A stretch of 48,384 bases of DNA, from positions 177,949 to 226,332 of the forward strand of contig NZ_LN929757.1 of the NCBI RefSeq assembly GCF_001493375.1. Direction: 5' to 3'. The translations under genes and the position numbers were made by a program. Positions 33,269 through 42,927 of this stretch are shown here, piece by piece; the first letter of the stretch is position 1; each line of letters begins with the position of its first letter. The notes under the pieces are model-generated. The model made no database searches, had not been told where the DNA came from, and saw only the letters and a program-made list of their open reading frames with translations. The DNA comes from Streptomyces specialis. GTDB lineage: Bacteria; Actinomycetota; Actinomycetes; Streptomycetales; Streptomycetaceae.

Positions 33269-34513
33269 ATGGAGCTTCAGATCACCGCCACCGACCCCGG
33301 GCACCCGACGACCCTGCTCGATCTGCCCTGGGACGTGCCGCTGGCCGCCTGGCCGGAGCGGCATCTGGTCGCCCTGCCGCGCGGCATCTCGCGGCACGTC
33401 GTCCGGTTCGCCAGAGCCGGGCACGACGTCTTCGCGGTCAAGGAGGTCGGGGAGGGGGCCGCGGTCCGCGAGTACCCCCTGCTGCGCGCCCTCGCCCGGC
33501 TCGCCGTCCCCGCCGTGGACCCCGTGGCCGTCGTCCCCGGCCGCGCCGACGCCCACGGCGAGCCCCTGGAACCGGTCCTCATCACCCGCCAGTTGAAGGG
33601 CTCGCTGCCGTACCGCTCGATGTTCGAGACGACGATGCGGCCCGGCACCATCCAGCGGCTGCTGGACGCGCTCGCCGTGCTGCTGGTCCGTCTCCACCTC
33701 ACCGGCTTCGCCTGGGGCGACTGCTCGCTGTCCAACACCCTCTTCCGCCGCGACGCCGGCGCCTACGCCGCCTACCTCGTGGACGCCGAGACCGGGCAGC
33801 TCCAGCCACGGCTCACCGACGGGCAGCGCCACTACGACCTCGACGTCGCCCAGGTCAACATCGTCGGCGAGCTGATGGACCTGGAGGCCGGCGGCTCACT
33901 CCACCCCGCCGTGGACCCGGTGCCGTTCGGGCGGGAGCTGATCGACCGGTACGGCGCGCTGTGGCACGAGCTGACCCGCACCTCGGTCTACCCGCGCGAC
34001 AAGCGCCACTACATCGACCGCCGCATCCGCCGGCTGAACGACCTCGGCTTCGACGTCGCCGAGATGCAGATCCAGCGCTCCCCGGACGGCGACCACGTCA
34101 CGTTCCTGCCGAAGGTCGTGGACGCGGGCCACCACCAGCGGCAGTTGCTGCGGCTCACGGGCCTGGACGCCGAGGAGAACCAGGCGCGCAGCCTGCTGAA
34201 CGACCTGGAGACGTGGATGGCGTCCCAGGAGGACTTCGTCCCGGGCGATGCCTCACCGGATGACGAGGCGCCGGGCGCCCGCCCGGAGGTGCTGGCCCAC
34301 CGCTGGGTCCGCGACGTCTTCCGCCCCGCCGTCCGGGCCGTCCCCGCCGAGCTGCGCGAAGGGCTGGACACCGCGCAGATCTACCACGAGCTGCTGGAGC
34401 ACCGCTGGTACCTGTCGGAGCGCGCCCAGCGCGACGTCGGCATGGCCGCCGCCGCCGACGACTACATCGCCACCGTGCTCGCGGGCCGTCCGGACGGCAC
34501 CGACGTACCGTGA
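33269..34513 (+). CDS. DUF4032 protein with kinase-like N-terminal part
   Basis: A 414-residue cytosolic protein. The first half resembles a lipopolysaccharide/APH-type kinase fold (VFAVKEVGEGAAVREYPLL for the ATP Lys, then GFAWGDCSLSNTLFR and AYLVDAETG for catalytic and metal residues). The second half is DUF4032 with RRIRRLNDLGFDVAEMQIQ and a C-terminal EHRWYLSERAQRDVG. Small-molecule phosphorylation is possible but unproven. It starts at ATG 33269. The glycosylase gene follows after only 4 nt, so the pair is co-transcribed. Confidence 0.88.
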   Translation: MELQITATDPGHPTTLLDLPWDVPLAAWPERHLVALPRGISRHVVRFARAGHDVFAVKEVGEGAAVREYPLLRALARLAVPAVDPVAVVPGRADAHGEPLEPVLITRQLKGSLPYRSMFETTMRPGTIQRLLDALAVLLVRLHLTGFAWGDCSLSNTLFRRDAGAYAAYLVDAETGQLQPRLTDGQRHYDLDVAQVNIVGELMDLEAGGSLHPAVDPVPFGRELIDRYGALWHELTRTSVYPRDKRHYIDRRIRRLNDLGFDVAEMQIQRSPDGDHVTFLPKVVDAGHHQRQLLRLTGLDAEENQARSLLNDLETWMASQEDFVPGDASPDDEAPGARPEVLAHRWVRDVFRPAVRAVPAELREGLDTAQIYHELLEHRWYLSERAQRDVGMAAAADDYIATVLAGRPDGTDVP

Positions 34514-34517
34514 GGGC

Positions 34518-34755
34518 ATGCCCGAACTGCCCGATGTGGAGGCGTTCCGCCGGGTCCTGGCCGACCACGGCCGGGGCCGCCGCGTCGAGCGCGTGGATGT
34601 GGCCGACCCCGGGGTCCTGCGTGGCGTGACCGCGTCCCGGCTGCGCCGGGCCCTCACCGGCCGCCGCCTGGCCGAGCCCGAGCGCCACGGCAAATGGCTG
34701 CTCGCCCGCACCGACGGACCGTCGCTGCTGCTGCACTTCGGCATGACCGGACGGC
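34518..34755 (+). CDS. Fpg/Nei-family DNA glycosylase, N-terminal fragment
   Basis: The start MPELPDVEAFRRVL carries the catalytic N-terminal Pro and Glu of the Fpg/Nei DNA glycosylase/AP lyase family (removed Met, P2, E3). The beta-sandwich follows through KWLLARTDG and the conserved LLLHFGMTGR. The frame then runs into adapter sequence at 34756. The remaining domains are at 34897-35471. Excision of oxidised bases is the family role. MPELPDVE rather than PELPEVE marks an actinomycete subgroup whose substrate range is not known to me. Confidence 0.88.
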
Positions 34756-34896
34756 CTGCCTCTTATACACCTCGGCCGCAGCCGCCGAAGCGGATAGTCT
34801 AGTCCTCCGTGGTCCGCGCACCGTTCGGCATATTGACACCCTCATGCCACGTATCTTTACACCTACATACTCGCCAGCGTTTAGCCCCACCCACAA
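34756..34896. other. Adapter junction 3 (degraded Nextera read-1 complement, i5, P5, junk)
   Basis: Positions 34756-34788 match the complement of the Nextera read-1 adapter at most positions. Positions 34789-34796 (agcggata) resemble an i5 index, and 34797-34825 is a degraded P5 complement. About 70 nt of noise follow. The same glycosylase gene is on both sides. Confidence 0.92.
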
Positions 34897-35471
34897 GACC
34901 CGCACCCCCACGACCGGGTCACTTCACCCTGGAGGGCGAACGCCGGCTGCGCTACCGCGACCAGCGCAAGCTCCAGGGCCTGCGGCTCGCCACCACCGAC
35001 GCGGACCTGGCGGAGGTGCTCGGCGGCCAGGGGCCGGACGCGCTGACCGTGGACCGCTCCGGGCTCGACCGGCTCCCCGCCGGCCGCCGCGCCCGCGTCA
35101 AGGCCGGCCTCATCGACCAGTCCGTCGTGGCCGGGCTCGGCAACCTGCTCGGCGACGAGATCCTGTGGCGCGCCCGCGTCGACCCGGCCCGCCCGGCCCG
35201 CGACCTGGACGCCGGCGAACGCGACCGGCTGGCCGACGCGCTGCGCGGCGTGCTCCGCGACGCGGTCCGCGCCGGGTGCGTGCCCGCCCGCCCGTCCTGG
35301 CTCACCGGCCACCGCGACGAGCCGGACCCGGCGTGCCCCCGCTGCGGCGGGCCGCTGCGCCCGGACCGGATCGCGGGCCGTTCCACCCCCTGGTGCCCGC
35401 ACTGCCAGGCCGGACGCGACCCGGCGCCCCCGGGCGCGGGGGGCGGGGGCCGCCCGCATAGTGGGAGCTGA
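34897..35471 (+). CDS. Fpg/Nei-family DNA glycosylase, C-terminal fragment (frameshift near 34921)
   Basis: Genomic sequence resumes at about 34897 with DPHPHDRV in one frame, then needs one extra base near 34921 to continue as FTLEGERRLRYRDQRKLQG, so a 1-nt deletion is probable. The H2TH domain is VVAGLGNLLGDEILWRARVDP, and the C4 zinc finger is ACPRCGGPL with WCPHCQ. The protein would be complete except for a handful of residues lost in the junction. The tail after the zinc finger is Gly/Pro-rich. The ABC exporter genes follow 19 nt downstream. Confidence 0.85.
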
Positions 35472-35490
35472 CCGGAAGGGGAGCGAGCGC

Positions 35491-36468
35491 ATGAGTCACG
35501 CGATCCTGGCCGAGGGGCTGTCCAAACGGTTCGGCGCCACCACCGCGCTCGCCGGGGTGGACCTGGAGGTCCCGCCCGGCACCGTGCTCGGGCTGCTGGG
35601 CCCCAACGGCGCCGGCAAGACCACGGTCGTGCGGGTCCTGGCCACCCTGCTGCGGCCGGACGCCGGACGGGCCACGGTCGGCGGGCACGACGTGCGGCGC
35701 GACGCCCACCGGGTGCGGCAGCTCATCGGGCTGACCGGCCAGTACGCCTCGGTGGACGAGCAGCTCACCGGCACGGAGAACCTGTTGCTCATCGGCCGCC
35801 TCCTCGGCATGAGCCGCCGCGACGCGCGGCACCGGGCCCGGGAGCTGCTGGAGCGTTTCGGCCTGGCCGCGGCGGGCGGGCGCGCGGTCGGCACGTTCTC
35901 CGGCGGCATGCGCCGCCGCCTGGACCTCGCGGCGAGCCTGGTCGGCCGACCGCCGGTGCTGTTCCTCGACGAACCGACCACCGGCCTGGACCCCCGGGCC
36001 CGTACCGAGCTGTGGGACCTCATCCGGCGGCTGGTCGCCGACGGCGCCACCGTGCTGCTGACCACCCAGTACCTGGACGAGGCCGACGAACTCGCCGACC
36101 GGCTCGTCGTCATCGACCGCGGCGAGGTCATCGCCTCGGGCGCCCCCGAGGAGCTGAAGGCCCGGATGGGCGCCAGGACCCTCGCCGTGCGGCCCATGGA
36201 GGCCGACCGGGTGCCGCTGGTGCGGACGGTGGTGACGGAGCTGACCGGCTCCGAGGCCACCGAGAAGAGCGGCCTGGTCACCGCGCGGGTCGCGGACCCC
36301 GCCGTCCTGCCCGCCGTGGTGCGGCGCCTGGACGACGCGGGCGTCCTGGTGACCGAGCTGGCGCTGCGCGGCTCCAGCCTCAACGAGGTCTTCCTGACCC
36401 TGACCGGCCGCCCGGCGGACGCCGGGACCTCCGGGGACCCGGCCGACCAGGAGGCGGCTCCGGCATGA
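35491..36468 (+). CDS. DrrA-type ABC transporter ATP-binding protein
   Basis: A 325-residue ATPase of the daunorubicin-resistance-type exporter family. Walker A GPNGAGKT (37-44), Q-loop in GLTGQYASVDEQLTG, signature SGGMRRR (137-143), Walker B LFLDEP (D160/E161) and a switch-like TTQYLDEADELADR are all present. The C-terminal 100 residues contain the DrrA-specific tail ending RGSSLNEVFLTLTG. ATG 35491 follows GGAAGGGGAGCGAGCGC. It overlaps the permease gene by ATGA, so the two form one exporter. The substrate is unknown. Confidence 0.94.
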   Translation: MSHAILAEGLSKRFGATTALAGVDLEVPPGTVLGLLGPNGAGKTTVVRVLATLLRPDAGRATVGGHDVRRDAHRVRQLIGLTGQYASVDEQLTGTENLLLIGRLLGMSRRDARHRARELLERFGLAAAGGRAVGTFSGGMRRRLDLAASLVGRPPVLFLDEPTTGLDPRARTELWDLIRRLVADGATVLLTTQYLDEADELADRLVVIDRGEVIASGAPEELKARMGARTLAVRPMEADRVPLVRTVVTELTGSEATEKSGLVTARVADPAVLPAVVRRLDDAGVLVTELALRGSSLNEVFLTLTGRPADAGTSGDPADQEAAPA

Positions 36469-37304
36469 GCGGAATCGGTGACGACGCGCGCTCCGCGGTC
36501 GCGCCGGCCGCGGCGGACCGGGAACTCGCCCCCCGCCTCGGCCTGTTCCAGGGCATCCGGCAGACCATGACCCTGGCGTGGCGCACCGTCGTCCAGGTGC
36601 GGCACAACCCGGCGGAGCTGACCGACTTCAGCATCCAGCCGATCATGTTCGTGCTGCTCTTCACCTACGTCTTCGGCGGCGCGATCGCGGGCTCGGTCAA
36701 GGAGTACCTGACGTTCATGCTGCCCGGCATGATCGTGATGAACATGCTGTTCGTGACGCTCTACGTCGGGCAGGGACTCAACACCGACGTGAACAAGGGC
36801 GTCTTCGACCGGCTCCGGTCGCTGCCCATCGCCCGCTGGGCGCCGCTGGCCGGCCGGATCGCCGCCGATCAGGTGAAGCAGGCGTGGTCGATCGTGCTGG
36901 TGCTGGCGGTCGGCGTCATCCTCGGCTTCCGCCTCGGCGACCCCGGGGTCCCGGGTCTGCTGGGCGCCGTCCTGCTCCTGCTGGCCTTCGCGCTCGCCTT
37001 CTCGTGGGTCGCGGTGCTCGTCGGGCTGCTGGCCAAGGACGCCGAGCGGGTGCAGATCTTCGGGTTCACCGCGCTGTTCCCGCTCACCTTCGTCAGCAAC
37101 GTCTTCGTGCCGGCCGACACGATGCCCGGGTGGCTCCAGGCGTTCGTGGACGTGAACCCGGTGAGCGTGCTCGCCGAGGCGTGCCGGGGGCTGATGCTGG
37201 GCGGGGAGGTGGCCGCCCCCGCCGCCAAGTCACTGGCCTGGGCCGCCGCCATCGCCGCCGTCTTCGCGCCGCTGTCCGTGTGGGTGTTCAAGCGCAAAGT
37301 GTGA
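36465..37304 (+). CDS. DrrB-type ABC-2 permease
   Basis: A 279-residue ABC-2-type integral membrane subunit with six helices. ELTDFSIQPIMFVLLFTYVFGG is the usual first helix, and GVFDRLRSLPIARWAPLAGR is the conserved cytoplasmic coupling loop. LTFVSNVFVPADTMPGWLQAFVDVNPVS before the last helix is typical of DrrB proteins. Residues 1-30 are a disordered cytoplasmic lead. It starts inside the stop of the ATPase gene. Together they would export a lipophilic compound; none is identifiable nearby. Confidence 0.93.
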   Translation: MSGIGDDARSAVAPAAADRELAPRLGLFQGIRQTMTLAWRTVVQVRHNPAELTDFSIQPIMFVLLFTYVFGGAIAGSVKEYLTFMLPGMIVMNMLFVTLYVGQGLNTDVNKGVFDRLRSLPIARWAPLAGRIAADQVKQAWSIVLVLAVGVILGFRLGDPGVPGLLGAVLLLLAFALAFSWVAVLVGLLAKDAERVQIFGFTALFPLTFVSNVFVPADTMPGWLQAFVDVNPVSVLAEACRGLMLGGEVAAPAAKSLAWAAAIAAVFAPLSVWVFKRKV

Positions 37305-37324
37305 AACCCGTCCGACCCCAGGGC

Positions 37325-37349
37325 GTTTCCGCCCCGGATGCGGGGGTAC
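37325..37349 (+). promoter_or_regulatory. SigmaB-like promoter for the SRPBCC gene
   Basis: GTTT at 37325-37328, a 15-nt spacer and GGGTAC at 37344-37349 fully fit the sigmaB-type pattern of Streptomyces. It begins 20 nt after the permease stop and ends 51 nt before the SRPBCC start. The spacer length is the same as at 30245. Confidence 0.65.
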
Positions 37350-37400
37350 CCCACCACATCGTCCCCTCAGACAAGAGGCAGGAAGGAGCGGACGTCACAC

Positions 37401-37847
37401 ATGTCGCACATCGAGGAATCCATCGAAGTCGCTGTTCCCGTGACCACCGCCTACAACCAGTGGACGCAGTTCGAGTCGTTCCCCGAGTTCATGGGCGGCG
37501 TCGAGCGCGTCGACCAGCTCGACGACACGCGCACCCACTGGGTGACCAGCATCGCCGGGGCCGAGCGGGAGTTCGACGCGGACATCGCCGAGCAGATCCC
37601 CGACGAGCGGATCGCGTGGACCAGCACGAACGGCCCCAAGCAGGCGGGCGTGGTCACGTTCCACCGCCTGGACGACCGGCACACCAAGATCATGCTCCAG
37701 CTGGAGTACGCGCCGGAGCTGTTCACCGAGGCCGTCGGCGACAAGCTGGGGTTCGTGCGCCGGCAGGCGAAGAGCGATCTGAAGCACTTCAAGGAGTACA
37801 TCGAGTCCCGGGGCGCCGCCACCGGCGCCTGGCGCGGCAAGGTCTGA
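37401..37847 (+). CDS. SRPBCC-family (START-like) protein
   Basis: A 148-residue helix-grip protein of the polyketide-cyclase/dehydrase SRPBCC superfamily. The start IEESIEVAVPVTTAYNQWTQFESFPEFMGGV is diagnostic; FDADIAEQIPDERIAWTS and the closing helix LKHFKEYIESRG agree. The family binds a hydrophobic ligand, but the ligand is unknown. This group is widespread as general stress proteins in actinomycetes, which suits the upstream sigmaB-like promoter. ATG 37401 with GGAAGGA 10-17 nt upstream. It is followed by a hairpin terminator. Confidence 0.9.
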   Translation: MSHIEESIEVAVPVTTAYNQWTQFESFPEFMGGVERVDQLDDTRTHWVTSIAGAEREFDADIAEQIPDERIAWTSTNGPKQAGVVTFHRLDDRHTKIMLQLEYAPELFTEAVGDKLGFVRRQAKSDLKHFKEYIESRGAATGAWRGKV

Positions 37848-37876
37848 GCCCGCCCGCCGGGCCGGGTCCCGACCCA

Positions 37877-37907
37877 GCCCCCGGTGGCCGCCCGGCCACC
37901 GGGGGGC
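37877..37907 (+). terminator. Hairpin terminator after the SRPBCC gene
   Basis: A 13-bp stem (37877-37889 with 37894-37907, one extra G on the 3' side) with a GCCC loop, 30 nt after the stop codon, followed by a short T-containing stretch. Confidence 0.75.
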
Positions 37908-37963
37908 TTCGCGTTCGCGACGAGGGTAATGTTTGCGTTCCGGGGAGCGGGGCACCGGACGGC

Positions 37964-38911
37964 ATGGCCTTCTTCGAGAGAATCCCCGGCGGTTTCCCCG
38001 CCGCCGCCTCCGCCGCCCGCGCCCTGCGGCCCGACCCCGCCCGGCCCGGCCGGACCCTCCCCGCCGTGGAGAAGCTGGAGGGCCCCCGCCGGGCCGATCC
38101 CCTGCTGGGCCCGTTGCGCGGCGCGGTCCGCGCCACGCTGCCCGAGGGAGCCCGCGACGCGCTGCACGGCAGATGGCTCGGCCATCCCGCGCACCCGCTG
38201 ATGGTGCAGGTCCCGATCGGGACCTGGCTGTCCGCCGCCCTGCTGGACCTGCTGCCGGGCCGCCGCGGAAGCGCCGGGGCGCTCGTCGCGGTCGGGCTGG
38301 CCGCCGCCCTGCCCGCCGCGCTGGCGGGCCTGAACGACTGGGCCGAGCTGCGGAAGCCGCAGATGCGGGTGGGCCTGGCGCACGCCGCGACCAACACCGC
38401 CGCCGTCGCCCTCTACACCGCTTCCCTCACCGCCCGGCTCCGGGGCCGGCGGATGGCCGGGCGCGGCCTGGGCTTCGCCGGGCTCGTCACGGTCGGCGTC
38501 GGCGGCGCGCTCGGCGGTCACCTCGCCTACCGGCAGGCGGCGGGCGCCCAGCACGCCGACGGGGTGGCCGCCGCCGTGGAGCCCGGCTGGCACCCGCTGG
38601 GCCGCCTCGCGGAGTTCCCCGTCGGCGTCCCCGTCCGGCACCTGCTGGGCGACGTCCCGGTCCTGGTGTACCGGGAGGGCGGGGAAACGGTACGGGCGCT
38701 CGCCGACCGGTGCGGCCACATGGGCGGCCCGCTGTCCGGGGGCACGGTCGAGGGCGGCTGCGTGCGGTGCCCCTGGCACGGCAGCACCTTCCGCCTGACG
38801 GACGGCTGGAACGTCCACGGCCCGGCCACGGCGCCCCAGCCCGCCTTCGAGTGCCGGGTGACCGGTGGGCGGGTCGAGGTGCGCCTCCCGGCGGCGGAGA
38901 AGGAGGTCTAG
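37964..38911 (+). CDS. DUF2231 membrane protein fused to a Rieske 2Fe-2S domain
   Basis: A 315-residue fusion. Residues about 70-190 are the DUF2231 four-helix membrane domain (LGHPAHPLMVQVPIGTWLS then AHAATNTAAVALYTASL). Residues about 205-310 are a soluble Rieske domain with the cluster ligands C250-x-H252 and C269-x2-H272 (CGHMGG ... CPWHGSTF). It is presumably a membrane-anchored electron-transfer protein; partner and direction are unknown. The ATG at 37964 is not preceded by a strong ribosome site (GGAG is about 18 nt away). It runs into the MSMEG_6728-like gene 6 nt later. Confidence 0.9.
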   Translation: MAFFERIPGGFPAAASAARALRPDPARPGRTLPAVEKLEGPRRADPLLGPLRGAVRATLPEGARDALHGRWLGHPAHPLMVQVPIGTWLSAALLDLLPGRRGSAGALVAVGLAAALPAALAGLNDWAELRKPQMRVGLAHAATNTAAVALYTASLTARLRGRRMAGRGLGFAGLVTVGVGGALGGHLAYRQAAGAQHADGVAAAVEPGWHPLGRLAEFPVGVPVRHLLGDVPVLVYREGGETVRALADRCGHMGGPLSGGTVEGGCVRCPWHGSTFRLTDGWNVHGPATAPQPAFECRVTGGRVEVRLPAAEKEV

Positions 38912-38916
38912 CGGCC

Positions 38917-39414
38917 GTGCAGACATTTCTCCCGTACCCCGACTTCGCCCGGTCCGCCGAGGCGCTGGACGCGCGGCGGCTGGGGAAGCAGCGGGTCGAG
39001 GCGTTGCAGGTGCTGCGCGGGCTCACCGTGCCGGGCTACGGGTGGCGGCGCCATCCGGCGGTGCGGATGTGGGCGGGCTACGAGGAGGCCCTCGTCCGTT
39101 ACGGCCTGGAGGTGTGCCGGGTGTGGACGGCCGGCGGGCGGCAGGACACCTGCGCCGGATCGCTGGCCGCCGACTTCGCCGCCCTGGACGCCCGGCGGCA
39201 CGTCCGGCGCCAGGACCGGCTGGCCGCCGGGGGCGAGCTGCCGCCCTGGCTCGGCGACGAGGCGTTCCACCGCAGCCACCGGTCGGCGCTGGTCCGCAAG
39301 GATCCCGCCTTCTACGCCGACCGCTTCCCCGGCGTGCCGGACGACCTGCCGTACGTGTGGCCCGCCTCCGACCGCGCGGGACACATCCCGCGCGGTCTGG
39401 ACGGCGTCGCCTGA
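38917..39414 (+). CDS. MSMEG_6728-family protein (pyrimidine-dimer-glycosylase-like)
   Basis: A 165-residue protein of the MSMEG_6728 family, related to phage-T4 endonuclease V-type pyrimidine-dimer excision proteins. The N-terminus VQTFLPYPDFARSAEALD and DARRLGKQRVEALQVLRGL are the diagnostic stretch; GYGWRRHPAVRMWAGYEEAL and HRSHRSALVRKDPAFY follow. The GTG at 38917, with GGAGG upstream, gives the family N-terminus, in which the first residues are catalytic in DenV-like enzymes; activity here is untested. It is 6 nt after the Rieske gene and convergent with the acyl-CoA ligase gene. Confidence 0.85.
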   Translation: MQTFLPYPDFARSAEALDARRLGKQRVEALQVLRGLTVPGYGWRRHPAVRMWAGYEEALVRYGLEVCRVWTAGGRQDTCAGSLAADFAALDARRHVRRQDRLAAGGELPPWLGDEAFHRSHRSALVRKDPAFYADRFPGVPDDLPYVWPASDRAGHIPRGLDGVA

Positions 39415-39422
39415 CCGGTGGC

Positions 39423-41057
<1,635 letters not shown>

Positions 41058-41157
41058 GGTGCTCAGCCTCGGAAGGTGCTCCAGGGGCGAGTCGGTGGTG
41101 CGGTGCGAGATTCAGGGGTCGGGGTCGGAGTCGGGGGTCGTGCGGGGGGATGGGCGT

Positions 41158-42927
41158 TCAGCCGAGGAAGCGGGCGGCCCGGCGCAGCAGGCCGGGGGAG
41201 ACGCGGCCGAGCAGGTACCCGGCCCTGGCCTCGGGCGTGACCGGGACGACGGCCCGGTTGTCCCGCACGGCCCGCAGGATGCGGTCGGCGACCTTCTCCG
41301 GCGGGTAGTTCCGCCGGGCGTAGGCGCGGGCGGCGCGGCGGCGCCGCTCGTCCTGCTCCGCGCCGTCCCCGCCGGAGAACGTCGTGGTCCGGGGGATGTT
41401 CGTCTTCACCACGCCGGGGCAGATCGCGGTCACCCCGACGCCCGCGCCGGCCAGTTCGGCGCGCAGGCTCTCGGAGAGCGACACGACGGCGGCCTTGCTG
41501 GTGCCGTAGGCGGCCAGCGCGCGGGACGGCAGGTAGGCGGCGGCGGAGGCGATGTTGACGATGTGGCCGCCCTCGTCGCGCGCGGCGAGCAGGGCGCCGA
41601 AGGCGCGGCAGCCGTGGATGACGCCCCAGAGGTTGACGTCGAGGACGCGCTGCCACTCCTTCTCGGTCGTCTCCAGGAACGACCCCGCGTGGCCGACGCC
41701 CGCGTTGTTGACCACGATGTCCGGCACGCCGTGCCGGGCCGCCACCTCGGTGGCGAACGCGTCCACGGCGGGGCCGTCGGAGACGTCCACCCGGTACGCC
41801 GCCGCGTCGGCTCCCAGCAGCCGGGCCAGCTCCGCGGTCCGCTCGGCGGCCTCGGCGTCGATGTCGCAGACCACCACGTCCGCGCCCTGCTCGGCGAAGG
41901 CCAGCGCGGTGGCCCGCCCGATGCCGCTGCCCGCGCCGGTGACGACCGCGAGCGGCCCGGAGACCGGCCGCGTCTCGTCGGCGTCCCGCCTGCGGCGCGC
42001 CCGGTCGAGCTGCGGCGCGGCGGGCGCCCCCTCGTGGTGGCCGACGAACTCGCGGACCATGCGGGCCACGGTCGCGCCCTTGTTCAGCAGCGCCGACCAG
42101 TGGGTGGCGGGGATGGTGCGCCGCCACAGGTTCGGCGCCCAGGGCGCGGCGCCCTCGGCGAGGGCGGGGCTCACGTAGTGGTCCTTGGACAGGGTGATGA
42201 GCTGCACCGGCAGCGGGGTGGGACGGCTGCGGGGGGCCCGCAGGCGCGGCAGCATGTTCGCGCGGTACAGCTCGATGCCGTGCACGGCGTCGGCGGCCAG
42301 GCCGGGCTGCGGGTGCCCGGGGCGCGGCCGGACGCCCTCCGCCTTGTGCAGCACCGTGCCCCAGCGCTTGGCCAGGCCGAGCCGCCACACGGCCGGGGCG
42401 AGCGCGGGCACGTGGAAGGCGGCGATGTACCAGGAGTGGGCGGCCTGGTTGAGGAGCTGCGCGACGTGGCGGGGGGTGGGGTTCCGGTAGCGGTCGCGCA
42501 TCCAGTGGGCGACGTGGTCCAGGCAGGGCCCGGACAGCGAGGTGTAGGAGGCGATGCGGCCGGGCGCGGCGGAGTCGGTGACCGCCTCCCAGGACTGGAT
42601 GGAGCCCCAGTCGTGGGCGACGACATGGACGGGGCGGCCGGGGCTGGTGGCCTCGGCCACCGCGAACAGGTCGCGGGCCAGGGCCTCCAGGGCGTAGTCG
42701 TCGCGCCGGGCGGGCCGGTCGGAGTCGCCCGCGCCGCGCACGTCGTAGCGGACGACGTGGTGGTCGGCGGCGAGGTCGGCCGCCACGTCGTCCCACACCT
42801 GGTGGGTGTCCGGATAGCCGTGGACCAGGAGCACGGTGGGGTGCGCGGGGTCGCCCTGCTCGTAGACGGCGAGCGACACGTCGCCCGACGTGACCGTGCG
42901 GCGGCGCAGTGCCTCGGTGGTGTTCAT
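41158..42927 (-). CDS. EphD-like fusion: alpha/beta-hydrolase (epoxide-hydrolase type) + SDR
   Basis: A 589-residue bifunctional protein. The N-terminal about 290 residues are an alpha/beta-hydrolase with oxyanion motif HGYPDT and nucleophile elbow AHDWGS, where Asp is the nucleophile as in epoxide hydrolases and haloalkane dehalogenases. After a basic linker, the SDR half has the cofactor loop VVTGAGSGIGRA, NNAG, and catalytic YGTSK. The order and size match mycobacterial EphD, an epoxide hydrolase/dehydrogenase. It would open an epoxide and then oxidise the alcohol. The ATG at 42925-42927 overlaps the upstream stop by 4 nt. Confidence 0.93.
   Translation of the reverse strand: MNTTEALRRRTVTSGDVSLAVYEQGDPAHPTVLLVHGYPDTHQVWDDVAADLAADHHVVRYDVRGAGDSDRPARRDDYALEALARDLFAVAEATSPGRPVHVVAHDWGSIQSWEAVTDSAAPGRIASYTSLSGPCLDHVAHWMRDRYRNPTPRHVAQLLNQAAHSWYIAAFHVPALAPAVWRLGLAKRWGTVLHKAEGVRPRPGHPQPGLAADAVHGIELYRANMLPRLRAPRSRPTPLPVQLITLSKDHYVSPALAEGAAPWAPNLWRRTIPATHWSALLNKGATVARMVREFVGHHEGAPAAPQLDRARRRRDADETRPVSGPLAVVTGAGSGIGRATALAFAEQGADVVVCDIDAEAAERTAELARLLGADAAAYRVDVSDGPAVDAFATEVAARHGVPDIVVNNAGVGHAGSFLETTEKEWQRVLDVNLWGVIHGCRAFGALLAARDEGGHIVNIASAAAYLPSRALAAYGTSKAAVVSLSESLRAELAGAGVGVTAICPGVVKTNIPRTTTFSGGDGAEQDERRRRAARAYARRNYPPEKVADRILRAVRDNRAVVPVTPEARAGYLLGRVSPGLLRRAARFLG

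Noticed and set aside
33269..34513. Assignment of DUF4032 protein as a lipopolysaccharide kinase
   Set aside because: The kinase-like motifs are suggestive only and the organism type lacks LPS.
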